Part shown: piece after piece, positions 1 through 12,395 of the stretch
How positions within the stretch are numbered: position 1 is the first letter of the stretch
Layout: every line of letters starts with the position of its first letter
From: Toxotes chatareus
Taxonomy: Eukaryota > Chordata > Actinopteri > Toxotidae
Reading direction: 5' to 3'
Length of the DNA stretch: 64,000 nt
Assembly (NCBI GenBank): GCA_016801885.1
Contig: CM028895.1
Location: forward strand, 19,178,001-19,242,000
Translations under genes and position numbers: made by a program
The notes under the pieces: generated by a model
Databases searched by the model: none
Told to the model about the DNA's origin: nothing
The model's input: the letters and a program-made list of their open reading frames with translations, nothing else

Positions 1-2497
1 AGCGACTGCATAAATACTCATCTATTGATTTGTTTGCCCGTCTCCACTCAACCGAGCCTTTGGGATCCTCCATCTATTCATCCGCCATGAATAATGTGGC
101 ACATCTCATGTCAGATGGAAAGATAATGGTGTCACAATGCAGGCCCCACATCTCCCGCTCAGCACAATTTACAATAGGCCATTCTGCCACTTCATGCCTC
201 ACATTGCTGCCCAGTGAGAGGGTGATTTGCACAGAAGCACGTACTGACCTTACACAGGCATACACCCACACGAATCACTCTTGTTGACCTCTGGCTGCTG
301 GGATGCTACTGATCAGTCCTGATTGGGCTGGTTTGTTTCGCTTCCTGCCGCTCTGCTGACAAGATGTTGAATACGGTGAAGCCTTGAGGGAGACTCGCTG
401 GCTGTTCGGTGCATTCAATGTCAGTGATCGTTGCTTGTGAAGAGCCAGTTGTTCCAATTTGTTATGCAGTGAAAACTGTTTAAATACTGAGCTTTGACTG
501 TAAAGATAAAGAGAATAAAATATATATATATAAGACATAAGACAGACAATCAAAAGAGAAATGATAACACTAAACCATGAATCGTCCTGGCCTTCAATGC
601 TGAAGTGCTATGGGGTGTGGGCCTTGAGTCTTGAGCATGGAAGGTCATTCCTAATGTCAGGATGAGTGTGTGTCATTAAATATCTCAATTTCAGGTCAGT
701 TTACAAGCTTTTTTTTTTTTTTTTAACACTTCATGGTCTTCAGTATTGAATGAAAGTCCCTCAAGTGTCATCATGTGGCAAAATCATGACTGCAAGTGGC
801 AGTATCAGTGAGGAGGCGTTTAATCACTGGCAAACACGTAGGAAATCTGCAAATCCAAAGCAAGAGCACTTGCTTATACATTAATACAACATCTGATCCT
901 AACGTACTAAATAACAAATAAAGTTGCCCATTGCTAACATAAATGAGGCATGGCTAGCTAAACACCGTACATTTTCAAACAAATAATGATGCACCTGTGT
1001 CACTTTTATGCTAGCAAACAATGCAACTTACAGATGATGCCATCTACCACCACGATGGAGAGGGTGGCACTGGACTGTAGCCGACAACGACATGTGTCTG
1101 TCTCTGTCTAAGATCTTAACAGGAAGTGAAGTACTTCCTGTTCCTGTAGCGAATGAAAGAAAAAAAAACATATAACAACCAGTAGGGGGTGTGAAATGCA
1201 GTATAAAACAGATCTGGTTCCCATCACATCGCTGTTAGATGATAAAGGCCAAGAGATGTAGCTGAAAGCCCTGACAAAGACTAGTAAGGGGAACTTACAG
1301 CATAACAGGTTCAGTAGTATATTCTTAATGTATGTGTCACAGCTCCACACCTTGAATAATGTATCTACAGGAGGTCATTAGCATTTCATCTCAGCATCAC
1401 CTCTGACCTACTCCTGTGTGGCTTATGTGACTTTTCCTTCATGTTGCTATCTAAAGCCAGGAAGCCGAGCCGGTACCACTCAGACCTGACAGCACTGATT
1501 CAGCTGGGGAGGAGGAGGTTTTTCCCAGATTCACTCTGTGCAATTTAAGTTCAAACCAAACCAAACACAGCCTTTGTAAATTAGAGTGAATATCAACACA
1601 TAATCCACTCAGTTTTACCAAATGTCAGTGCATTATTGCCACCCAAGTGAATCTGTTTAACTTTGAAAAGAAAAAAGAAAAAAAATCATTGTGTGGTATT
1701 ACAAAAGTCTCTTTGTCTGATCATCAACAGACACTGCTGCTTTGCAAGCTGTTGGAAGTGAGTAAAGATGGCAGAGATATTTGCACCTACTGATGAGACA
1801 GTGAAGCTATCACCATTTCACCGTTAACCTTCTGCACTACTGACTTTCACACCCTTTTGTTTTGCTGCTACAAGTGAAATAGTTGTATTTCATGCAGCTA
1901 ACACTGCTATCTGGATTGCCGGATTAACCTGCTAGGGGGCCCCGGGACTGAACATGAGCTGCTGAGCCCCCCCATTAAGCCAGCATTCTGTTTGCTCTCT
2001 GTACAGCGTGTGCACTTTTTCTGTGATGGGATACTAACTGGCCTCGGTTTTGCTGTGTGGTAAGTTGACTAAAAATGCAACATATAAGCATAAAGCCGAA
2101 CTGGTGATGATCTTAAAACTAGATTTTGACACATGGAGCTAATCTTGAGATCAACTTGTTTTTAATTAAATTCTTTATGCTTCGCAGTAAACACAGTTGT
2201 AGCTCATAATGTATATATTATTCCAGTTTCCAGTTAGGGTTACTTATCTGTGCTATGATATATACTTTCCTGAACTTTGTTCCTGTACTTTGTTTTGTCC
2301 AGACAATTCAATTTCCCTGCGGAGGAGTTTAAATAATCAATCTCACACCTCTGTTGTTTGCGATTTCAGGGCGAATTTTACAAGATAAAGAGAACATTTC
2401 TAAAAAAAGTTGGCCTAAGGTAGAAGCTGATATATCTCTCTCTACATGCACGTACAGTTCAACCCTTTGAGTGATTATGCTGAGAGTCTGAAGTTAG

Positions 2498-2650
2498 TGA
2501 GCACTGTCTGAGAAAGTGGAGATCGGCCTTTGTGCAGTCATCTACCATAGTCTCAAGGGCTTAACACCAAAGGAGATTTCTGGCCTGTGCTCCCTGTTCC
2601 CCAAGATGAAGAAGGAGCTCAGTGGTCACCATTTTGACAAGTCCCCAAGA
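2498..2650 (+). pseudogene. possible mariner-type transposase remnant, internally deleted
   Basis: After an in-frame TGA at 2498, the plus strand reads EKVEIGLCAVIYHSLKGLTPKEISG, which resembles the N-terminal helix-turn-helix of mariner-like transposases. It continues directly into LFPKMKKELSGHHFD, which resembles their C-terminal end. The catalytic DDD/E core that should lie between is absent. There is no ATG. The match is from memory and short, so the assignment is tentative. Confidence 0.35.
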
Positions 2651-5600
2651 CCCCAACTTCTACAAACAAAGGGTCCGGATGCTCCACAGATGCTGGACTA
2701 TGTGTTGAATATCTGTGACCTATGCTTGTTGGCTTCTGTTACAGAAAAGAGTGTTCAGGATGAGTCCAGCACCAGCAAAGCGGTGGGGCCAAGCCTTGTA
2801 ATTGTGAATATCTGTCACTGTCTGAGCGATAAAACTTACACCACTGGTCGGCCAGTCGAGGGTTAGAGTTTCATCCTTCCATCCCTCCATTGTCTGAAAA
2901 CAGAAACAGAAATACATGTAAATAAGAGCAGCTTTATTGTAAATTCTGCTGTATGAAATTACTGTATATGTGAGCACAGAGAGGAAGAGAGGAGCAAAAA
3001 GATGGCTTTAGCTACTTTCCATTGAAAGTAGCTGTTTTGACATTGACCATATGGGGTCCAGGCATGTGCAAGGTTTCGGCCTAATCATATTTGTTTCCAG
3101 TCAAAGTCCAAATATCATTTTCTCTGGAGAATCACAGTACTTTTTCCCGGTGTGTTGACAGATACAGTGTTTTTCAGGTTCACTTCAGTTTTAATAGCAT
3201 GAATAGCCTGAAACCCAAACAAGATGCTATGCATGAAATATAAACATGGCATGCTAAAAACATATTTAAATAGTGGTCCTGATTCTACTCATTATTAAAG
3301 CTGTATAGTGCGATGTGATTTCCATGTAGTGCCTTAGATCATGTGTTGGTTTGTGATTTTGCAGGAGCCTCTCCTGAGCAGGAAACAGAGCTGAGATTCT
3401 CTCAGCAAGCAGCGAGCTAATGGCAGCAGCACCATCACTCACTGTGCTCTACTGTGTCTTTGAAGAAACCATTGTAACTGCCAAATCCATCAACCTTTCC
3501 CACTAAGGCATTTGCCAGCCTGTGATGAAACCGATCATCTACCTTAGGGACTGAGAACCAGAGTGTGTGTGTGTATGTGTAGGGAGGGGGGGCATATTTT
3601 ACTGTCTCCTTAAATATTTGATGCAGGAAGGTGCCATGGGGCCCAGCCATAAAAAGGACCCCATGAAACCAAGGTGGCCAGGCCACTCTCAATCAGCCCA
3701 AAGCATCCTTAGACGCTCTGAATACAGACGTTTGATGAATCTGACTGTGGCTGTAACATTTAATCAAGATGAAATGTAGCTTCAGAGAGAGGAGGAGGAG
3801 GATGGGATTGTAGTGTTCTTCAAGGTAAGGTGGTCAGATTTGCATTAGAACCACATTATACTTTGATTTGCCAGGAACAAATGATTGTAATCAACTTGTG
3901 GTGTACTTATCTATACTATCCTGTATGAATAACAATGTCTACTTTAGGCAAGTTTCCCACTTGGAGACGAGTATGTTCGCATTATTGTAGACGAAAGCAC
4001 ACAGACAGGAGGTTTTATCCACAGATCTTTATAATAGATAGATTTAATATATAACAATAATTTAGTGAGATCTACCTGAATTAGAAATGTATCTTTCCAC
4101 TTCACAGACAGTTTTGTAAATGTACTGGGCCCAGGAGTGTATGGGTAGGTAATCTGGATAAAACCCTAATGAAATAAAAGCTTATTTTGATCCAGTCTGA
4201 AGCTTGTGGCAGCATAGTTAGAATGGCAATGAATTAAAGCCACAGCAAGACTTTCAGCTCAGTATCCCTATGAATTATGTCCATACTGGACGATTCTGCA
4301 TCTCACGATTTACATCCTGTGCCAAGATTCAGTGTCAGTGCAGGAAGTAGTGTGTCCTTTATGTGGAAGGTAGAAAGTGGCGATTTGTGTGGCAGATGGA
4401 CGTGAAGCAATTTTGACATTCATGCATGAAACAGGAACTTTTTTTTTTATTAACCAAATCATAACCATACTGTAGTTGCCATGTGCAAATATTGTAAAAA
4501 GCAAGCATTCTTAAAATTTGAGGATGGTGGAAGATGGATTTTTTTTTTTAAGTACCTAATCTTGAATATTAATATTTATGTATTATTATTATTATTGTTT
4601 TTCCAGGAAATAATATTAGCTGAATCAACGTGCTGATCACCAACATCCTCTCTGAAGGCTGCATTTGATGATTTAACACCACTGCTTATTATTGACTCAT
4701 TTTTCCTAAAAAGTGACTTTCCGTTCAGATGCCCTTGCAACTGTCTCTCAGGCTTCTTAATTACCTCTGCCACAATCATTTATCTGGATCTGTCGATTAA
4801 GAATAAGAGTGGCTTCAGAGGAACGCGAGGAATGCTTTTGTGCTGAAAATATGATGTTTACCCTCATAATGATGAAACCAGAGAGAAGATTAAGCCCGAG
4901 AGATGGTGTTTGATTTTCAGATTATTTTGTTGACGTTTGACACATGAAGCCCGAGTAGCTTTTTTTTTTTTTTTTTTAACTCAGGATTACTTACAACATG
5001 AAAAGAAAAAATTTGAAAAGAATTTGAACAGTTCTGGTGAGTGAGTGGCTGGGCTGTCGAAGCAGGAGCCCCTCACTGAGATAAATACAGTTGTTATGAT
5101 GTAATACATTTATTGCTGTTTAAGGTCTGTGCTCCAGTCACAACCAATCACTATGAGGTTAAACACTGACTCACACTTTTGATTTACAGGTGTTTATATT
5201 CACATCTATTAAACTGTTTAGGAAGTATAGCCCTGGGAACACTAACTGTAAACGTGTTGAATTGTGCAGTCTCATTCCTCTACAACCTTTGCAATGTTTG
5301 TTTTTATTTTTCAATAGTTCATTTAATTGTTTAAGAAATGATACTTCTAAAACTGTAACTTCACACTTTGCTGAAGCGACGTAAAAGTATACACCATGAG
5401 TGTCCCAGTAGCCAAATAGTAAAAGTGCATGTCAAATAATCACAAATGGTTCCTGTCTGTCTCCACACCATCAACTGTCCAGTGCGTCAGTACACTGTGA
5501 AATTACACTTTTGACTATGGTAAACAAAATCTTTCCAATGTTTTATCACACTCACTTTGTGATGGCTCTGGACTTTTTTACTATTATTATTTGAAACATG

Positions 5601-6915
5601 CAAAAGCACATAATATTTACAACTTAGTCTGATTTAAAAAAAAACACTGAGATTACAGTCTTTCTACTATATCCACAACAAAATGAGACTGGATGTCTGT
5701 TCTTCTCCTATAGACAGGTCATGGCTAAACTTTTGATGAAGCACCAACTCCTTTTTCTTTTACTTTTTTTTTTTTTAGGATACAGGATCCTCTTTCCCCA
5801 GAAATCACCTCTATTTTTCTTCAAGACAAGAGCAACAGATTAGGCGTGAAAAGTCTACTTTGTTGCATCTGTAAATACCACATTATATATCCCCAAAGGA
5901 TACATCTGAACTGTGAAAAGCAAAGCCTTTGTTTCCTAAATGGGTCATGATCTGTTTTCCGTGTGGAGTCCAACAGGTAAACCATTAGTCAGGCCTGCTC
6001 GCTCCTCCTAATCAATTTATACACTTTAAAACCATTCATCTCCATACCCCCGTTTGACTTCTATATTAGATGCAAAATGTCAGATACTGTAATAACGGCG
6101 AAGCAGGGCTCGGGATTATTGCAGAATCGCCAAATACAAATGATTTCTTTCCCCCCGTTATCGTCCTCTGGCAGTCTGCCCGATTCCTCTGTTTTTTCCG
6201 TGGCAGCACATCAGTGTAATCGAGAGATGCAGATGAAGACATTTTGTGCTCTTCTAAAAGATCCAATATGTGATGCATTGCAGGGCAGTGATTAGCTAAA
6301 AAAAAATTATTTTATACTGGAATGTAAGCTGATTGCTTTCAGTTACATGACGGTTTATTTGCCATCAGTCATCGCTGTTAATGTCTTTTCTGTGAGGTCA
6401 GTACAGAAGTAGGTTGGAGCATGTGTTTGGCCAACATTAGCAGAAAGAATAAAAGCTAAAAGCTATGCTAGTTTAGCTGTGCAGAAAATGGGAAAAAAAA
6501 AACCTCTTGCAATCTCTTTCAACAACTCAAAGCTTGTCTTAATCACTGTATCTATTTAATTTGTGTAGACATAGAAAGCAGACACAGCCCATCCCTGACT
6601 TTACCATGAAAAACACTGTATCTTAATTACTATTCATTATATCATTTTTGATAAGAATCCATTACATTTGTGTTTGTGTGTGTGTTTATCAGCACACATA
6701 CACAACACCAGTGTATCAGCAATGCATTTTTTCACCATGTCATACCATACTGCTATATCATGACAACTTTACACAAGTAAACAAATACATCAATCCAATA
6801 ATAAATCATAAATATACACTTTTATGCATCTGTGTTTACATATTCAGTTCTGGCTGTTACAGTTCAGTGATTTCTGGATCTAAATGCAGACACATGCAGA
6901 GGTAGTATGGGTAAA

Positions 6916-7277
6916 TGTAACAAACTTACAATCAAGCCGAAGGATGAGATGGCACGATGGAGTCCAGGTACTCGGGAAACAGAAACTCGATGGAAACTAA
7001 AGGAACTCTTCCATGAATAAAACAAAAAAAGGTGACAAATCCACAGAAACAAGGGGGAAGGAACAGAGAAGGACTAGGACCAGGAGAGAAGGGAACACTG
7101 AGACTGCAATACACAGGGAAGGCAGAGGTAATTAGGAACAGGTGAAACACATCAGGGCAGGTCAGACAATCACAAAAGTGGGGACCATACACAAGGAAAG
7201 TAACTTCAAAATAAAACAGGAAACAGAAAAATACCAAAGAAACCAAACAAGAGTCCAAAAAGAGCCTGATCATTACA
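6916..7277. repeat. LTR-like repeat fragment (about 360 bp)
   Basis: The segment begins TGTAAC and ends ATTACA, the inverted TG...CA ends expected of an LTR. Its minus strand has the T/C-rich, low-complexity composition with a closely spaced TCACCTGTTCCTAATTACC-like core that I associate with fish LTR elements. AATAAA occurs inside on the plus strand near 7015. The flanking five bases do not match, so a target-site duplication is not visible and the assignment is uncertain. The 113-codon open frame seen here on the minus strand is explained by this composition. Confidence 0.4.
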
Positions 7278-9155
7278 CTGGCTCTTGGTAGTGAATGAAG
7301 GAACTTGTGTTGCTAAAAAAAAAAAAAAAAAATTGCAGATTGCAAAATAAACCAGGCCCTGCTCAAATGAGCCATGAGGGCATGATGCTGCTAGTAAAGT
7401 ATGTGCTATGGTTCTGTCAGAAAGCTGCTGGAGTTTAGAGATCTACTCTACATGGTCTGTAAACCGAATAGCATCAGTGTTCCTTGTCATAAATTAGTCA
7501 TTTATACCCTCAAGTTAATCATTCTCTGCATGATCCATGCTATGCAGGTTGGGAGTTTATCGCACCGGCACCTTTTATTTCAGTTCAAGCAATAAAAAGT
7601 AAAAATCCAGATGCATTGACACAGCGTTAGCATGACGTTCAGGTAAGCTGCGTGCTAAGACATGTCCACAAACACACTCCTGTCAGGACCAAATTCTGAA
7701 ACAGTGACAACCGAAGACCTGCAGAAATAAACACAATAAAAAACAACAACAACAACAACAACAACAAAAAACCTTTCTCACTGCAGCCTGCCAAGATGTG
7801 CAGGTGGTAATATCTCGGAGATAACATTTAACGGCTCTGATGAATAATAGCGGCTTTGGTCTCTCGCGATGGGTTTGAACAGGTTTTCATAATAATGCCT
7901 CTAACACAGTTCAGTCAGCCAACTCATGTGGAATGAATCACTGTGTGGATGTAAGTGTAAATGTTGAGTATGTAGAGAGTTGATATTTGGTATGTAGGCT
8001 CTGACCCTGTCAGTCTGTGAAAAGGAAGAACCAAGCTCAGCACATTTGGGAGTTACAGGAATAACTTCATCCCCAGGGGAGCACAGGGTGTTTTGATCCG
8101 ACCGTATTTACGTCCATGTTCAATTTGCAAGACAAGAGAGCCTGCTGGAAATACTGCAAAGTTTTTGTGCTGTTGCTGAGTTTGAAAATCTGCAACGGAA
8201 ACAGACTGCAGCGTTAGATCTGTGTGGAGCGACGAGGAGACTGGAATGATCATGAAGGCCATGTTACCATCACATTATGCACACTAATGCTCGAGGCGCT
8301 TTTAATTGTGTCATCTCAATGCATCCTCTTCTGCAATGGTTTAAATGGCACCTGACTGCAGAATTAGCACCGACTCTTTAGCTTGATGAACCGTCTCCTA
8401 ATGGCTGCGTGATAGTATTGAACAGAAATGTGCAATTGCGATGGAAACTTGACTGTAGACACAGAGCTGAATAAACAATCCCACTGGAAAAAAGGTCCTT
8501 TTTGTTGCTGTTCTGGAGCTTTCGACCAGAACACATAATCTTCATCAGCAAATGGATTTTGTTCAGTTGCCATGGAACAGAACAATTACCACTGTTTTTC
8601 TTCCTTTCTGTGTGTATGTTAGCTGCTTAGTTGTATGCATTAGTTATTTAAATGTCATTGGTAACTTGGGTGAACTGACCCTCCTTTAACTACTGACTAC
8701 AAAACAATGTTTCGATTTTAAATCCAGGTTCTAAGACGAAGCACCACAGCCTGTTTTCCTGCTCGCAGGCTGCTACTACGCCTCTGAAGATGATCTAACC
8801 ATTTAAATGGGATCTGACTTCCAGCTCAAGTTAACGGGAAGTGAGGAGTAGCCACAGAGAAACCAAATGGAAGGAGGCCAAATTCATGTGAAAACCAAAC
8901 TGGTGCTTCACAGAGGCAGTCGAGCAGGCTCGGAGACAGCATGGTGAGCCACGGACTTACCAAAATAAATATCCCAACCGCTGAAAGATGCGATCAGGAG
9001 AAATCCATTCTCAAGCTCCTTCAAAGAGTTGGAATTTCTGCAGGATTAAATTACAAAACGCGGGAAGACTGTTTGGACAGTTCTGGCTGTCTTATCATGT
9101 ATGCATGTACAAACAAGTTTGCAAAGTGTGTCCACACTGTTTCTCAATCACATTG

Positions 9156-9186
<31 letters not shown>

Positions 9187-9193
9187 CACACAA
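9156..9193. repeat. CA microsatellite
   Basis: This is a (CA)n tract of about 38 bp with one AA interruption, in the 3' flank of ephA7. Confidence 0.9.
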
Positions 9194-10121
9194 AAGCACA
9201 AGAGTAACTGTAAGTGGAATCCAGAAGATAATTTTTTTGAATGTTTACGGTGAAATATGTGACAAAGACTAAACAAACTCAAACTAAATCTTTACATATT
9301 TGGATTTTAGTTGAATAAATGTGTCGTTGGCACAGATATTATAGATTTCAGAAAGTTTGGCACTGGATTTTCGGGGTTTTGCAGAATTGTCTAAAATCCC
9401 CGTCCTTGTCTAACGACAGGGCTGCAGCTGCACCTGCAGTGCAGCACCAACAGTGCTGGAGCTTAGAACTGGAACTTACTGCATCCTACATCCTTTAAGA
9501 GCCGTGTGGCCAATTCAGACGGTGACAGAGAAATCATAATAAAAGCAGAACTTGGCAGAAAAAAAGGGTTATGTGTAGCAGTATTGAGAAAAGATCACCA
9601 CGGGATCCTGATATTATTTGGGTCAGTAATTCTGAAACTGGTTTGGGAAGGTTTATTCAAGCTGTTGTGATTGGTTTGATTTTGTGAGGCTCAACACTCT
9701 GTTAAGGCTTAGTTCCGTCTTTGTCTCGTCTTTAGATCTTGTTGTCCTTGTATTGTTCTGTTCATCTGAGAACTGCACTGTTTAAACAGTCAAAAGGGCT
9801 TCAAAGGATTTGTACCAGCATCTTATTGGGCATTTTTTTAATGGATGATCAACATTACAACTGCGTTATTACCACATAACACCACTGCAAGGGGTAGTGT
9901 CTCAGGGCTAATGCCTTAGAACAGATCTGTGAAGCCATGGGTCACAACTTATAAACGATTTATGAAGGGAACCTTATTAGACAAAGGCATCAGATCAAAC
10001 CCTACAGTATCTGCATTTTTAAAAATGAATAAATAAATAAAATAAGAAGCAATTACTGAATTATACAACCTGTCATTTTCTACAAAAGTCAAGTCATTCA
10101 GGTGGATTTTAACCAGGAGGT

Positions 10122-10382
10122 CTATCTGACTAAAATGCTCATATTTGGCTCAAACTAAAACTAGACTAAGACTCATTTGTTAGTGTTTGCTTCAACTAAA
10201 ACCTGACTAAAATATTAATCAGTATCTTTGAGTAAGACAAGATTAAATATCCTTAGTTTTCATCAACTAAGAACTGATTACACATATGAAAGATGTGGTC
10301 GACTAAATATGACCAAAACTCAAATGAACTTCTGATCTTAAGATTATAAATCTAAAAACTGCTTATAAAAATTAACACCATC
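10122..10382. repeat. interspersed repeat rich in ACTAAAAC motifs (hAT-like MITE family)
   Basis: The segment repeats variants of GACTAAAACT, includes GGTCGACTAAATATGACC and ends AAAATTAACACC. This composition and end are those of a MITE that I recall as widespread in teleost genomes. Recognition is by memory and the copy is diverged. No target-site duplication was established. Confidence 0.5.
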
Positions 10383-10419
10383 CAGGAAAAGAGAAATGAT
10401 AAAAACACCACAAAGGACA

Positions 10420-10452
10420 CCCAAAACTTCTATAGAGATTGTATTATATTTC
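10420..10452 (-). terminator. candidate distal polyadenylation site for ephA7
   Basis: On the minus strand the sequence AATATAATACA (two overlapping variant poly(A) hexamers) is followed within about 25 nt by a GU-rich run (GTTTTGGGTGTCC, TTTGTGGTGTTTTT). It ends an AT-rich, repeat-free stretch with two Pumilio-type elements and lies just before an interspersed repeat. No canonical hexamer is present, so this is only a candidate. Confidence 0.2.
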
Positions 10453-10811
10453 CAAAAATATATGTACAGTCTATTACAAAGGTTACAAAGCAAAAAGAAT
10501 TGTCTATGTAACAAGAAATTGTCTAATTAAATGATCTTCTTCTGTTGGGGAAAATACTTTTGACCAGTGAATATTCTCAATACGTTCATCACAGAAAAAT
10601 AAATAATAAATTGACAATTTGTATTACTGTACAACAAACTAAAAGGCAAAATAAAGACAGAGTCAAGGTAAAGATGGAGATCCTATCAATTGTCTTTGGT
10701 CCTAAATGAGAAATTATGTACAACTGAAATCTTGTGGGTGACAATAATTCATCTGCGAGATATAAAAATATAGTGCATTTTCAATGTATTCAGAGCTCTC
10801 TACTGAGTAAT

Positions 10812-10817
<6 letters not shown>

Positions 10818-10851
<34 letters not shown>
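10818..10851. repeat. 34-base A run
   Basis: This is an uninterrupted A run on the plus strand, poly(U) if the ephA7 3' UTR extends this far. A second run of 35 A lies at 14319-14353. Confidence 0.9.
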
Positions 10852-10855
<4 letters not shown>

Positions 10856-12054
10856 AATATAAATAAAATGTACAAGTTTTACAATTAGAACATATACAAA
10901 GATTCCCTCAGATCTTGACTCTTTCTGACACAATCAACAGTGCTGCACTCTTTGGAATTATCCACCACCTCGCCAAAGCGGTGAAACTAATTTCCAACTG
11001 CTGTACCGCAAGATTTGAAAAATAACTTCATACTGTATCTGCTATTCCTGATTCCAACCAACCCTCTACATCCTGCAGGTTCCTGCTTTTTGTCTCTTTC
11101 TTTTTCTTTTTTTTTTTTGTGTGTGTGTTTTTTTGTTGAAATAGAGCCACAGCGAGTCCAAAGCTGACCAACCTCAAGTTCAGGATGTGGATGAAATGAG
11201 CTGAAACAGACAGTAAAGTGACTTCGTCGGTGAAGGTTACAGGTGATTTGGACGTTGAATCGATTTTGTCCTGGACTTAATCTCAATTTGGCCCTAACTG
11301 CTGTTTCCCCAGCACAGGAAAAAAAATGGGGTGGGGGGCATTTTACCTTAGGGGTGTGAGGGGGGGCCTCCAGGGGCCCGGTTTTAAAATCGGAGTCGGG
11401 TGGGGGGGGGGTATGGGTGAGGGGAGGGGGGTGGGTGATACAGAGTGCTGCCTGTGAACTGGGGAGTTTTGTGCTGACTGAATGCCTTTATGCCGGTATT
11501 CAATTCAAAGGTCTGGCCAAGACCCAATTGCTGAGCTTTGCTGTATGGATAAAGGGGGAGGGGGCGTGTGTGTTACACGGGGGGCTCGGAGCCGCTCAGG
11601 GTGAGTCCCACAGAGAAAATGGATCTAAGAGTGCGTCCACGATAAGGTGGATGATTCTGAAAACCGTGTTTAAAGTTTACAGATGTGCATCCTTGCATGT
11701 TCAGGTCATTTTCGCAACATTCTCCATTCACTCTAAAACAGCTGAATGTTGAATGTTTTACCTCTTTTGGTTTGCGAACAACAAAACAGTGCATTACAAC
11801 CAGAGGTGCTAGCTAGTCGTCCTATCAGAGCGTAGAACTCAGCCCAAACATCAGAGAAGGACTCCAATTTTCATATTTTCACTTAGGAAAACCTCTTTTT
11901 ATGGACATACACTCTTATGAACAGAGTTTACGCTTTTAAATGATGGGTCCAAACACAATTTTTTGACATATACACATTATATGACAAGAGTCAACGTGTA
12001 TGGACACAGTTCACAAGAAACAAAAACAGGAAGATGCACACAGCAAAGATACGG

Positions 12055-12112
12055 AGCTGGATTCGAACCAATGACCCTGCTGTCACATGTCTAGACCATC
12101 AGGACAGGACAG
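12055..12112 (-). repeat. tRNA-like SINE head (first copy)
   Basis: On the minus strand an exact RNA polymerase III B-box, GGTTCGAATCC (12059-12069), is preceded at tRNA-like distance by GATGGTCTAGAC, which resembles a D-loop with A-box. The acceptor stem does not pair well and no anticodon arm is convincing, so a tRNA-derived SINE relic is more likely than a functional tRNA gene. Confidence 0.45.
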
Positions 12113-12327
12113 CTCACACTGACGGCAATGGACACTCGACAACTAACCGAGTTCTACATACAATCAGTAAAGTAGTGCATTGAAGTCAAAGACAGTGAAT
12201 AACCCAATGACCTGTAAAACTGTGAGTTATTGTGGTGGTGATAGGCCTCCTACACCTTTAACACCCAGTCAACAGCAGCAGAAGTCAAGGGATAGAGTGG
12301 AGGAGTGACATTCAGAACAGGTCCCCC

Positions 12328-12395
12328 CTCTGGGTTTAAACCCGGGACCTTTGAACCTGTGGTTCGTCGTCAGCACCTTTACCCCAAAACAATGT
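12328..12395 (-). repeat. tRNA-like SINE head (second, more decayed)
   Basis: The minus strand reads TTGGGGTAAAGGTGCTGACG (A-box-like) and then GTCCCGGGTTTAAACCC (degenerate B-box) about 30 nt later. It has the same orientation as the tRNA-like segment 270 bp away, so the two may belong to one composite element or to two insertions. Confidence 0.3.

Larger units (their letters stand above)
1..10121. other. gene-poor flank 3' of ephA7
   Basis: No convincing protein gene or structural RNA was found. Open frames are all short (up to 116 codons), overlap on both strands and lack splice or family support. The contents are AT-rich unique sequence, short microsatellites, a possible mariner transposase remnant (2498-2650), an LTR-like segment (6916-7277) and two low-repeat stretches that could be conserved non-coding DNA (6060-6300 and 8040-8580). 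A gene-poor flank is typical around developmental regulators such as EPHA7. Confidence 0.6.

Noticed and set aside
74..287. Overlapping short open frames on both strands at the left edge
   Set aside because: Under 90 codons, no family match, no splice context; random frames are expected at this length.
1911..1975. GGATTAACC...GGGGCCCCGGG stretch similar to one at 41535-41585
   Set aside because: Similarity is limited to a few GC-rich words; an alignment would be needed before calling a repeat family.
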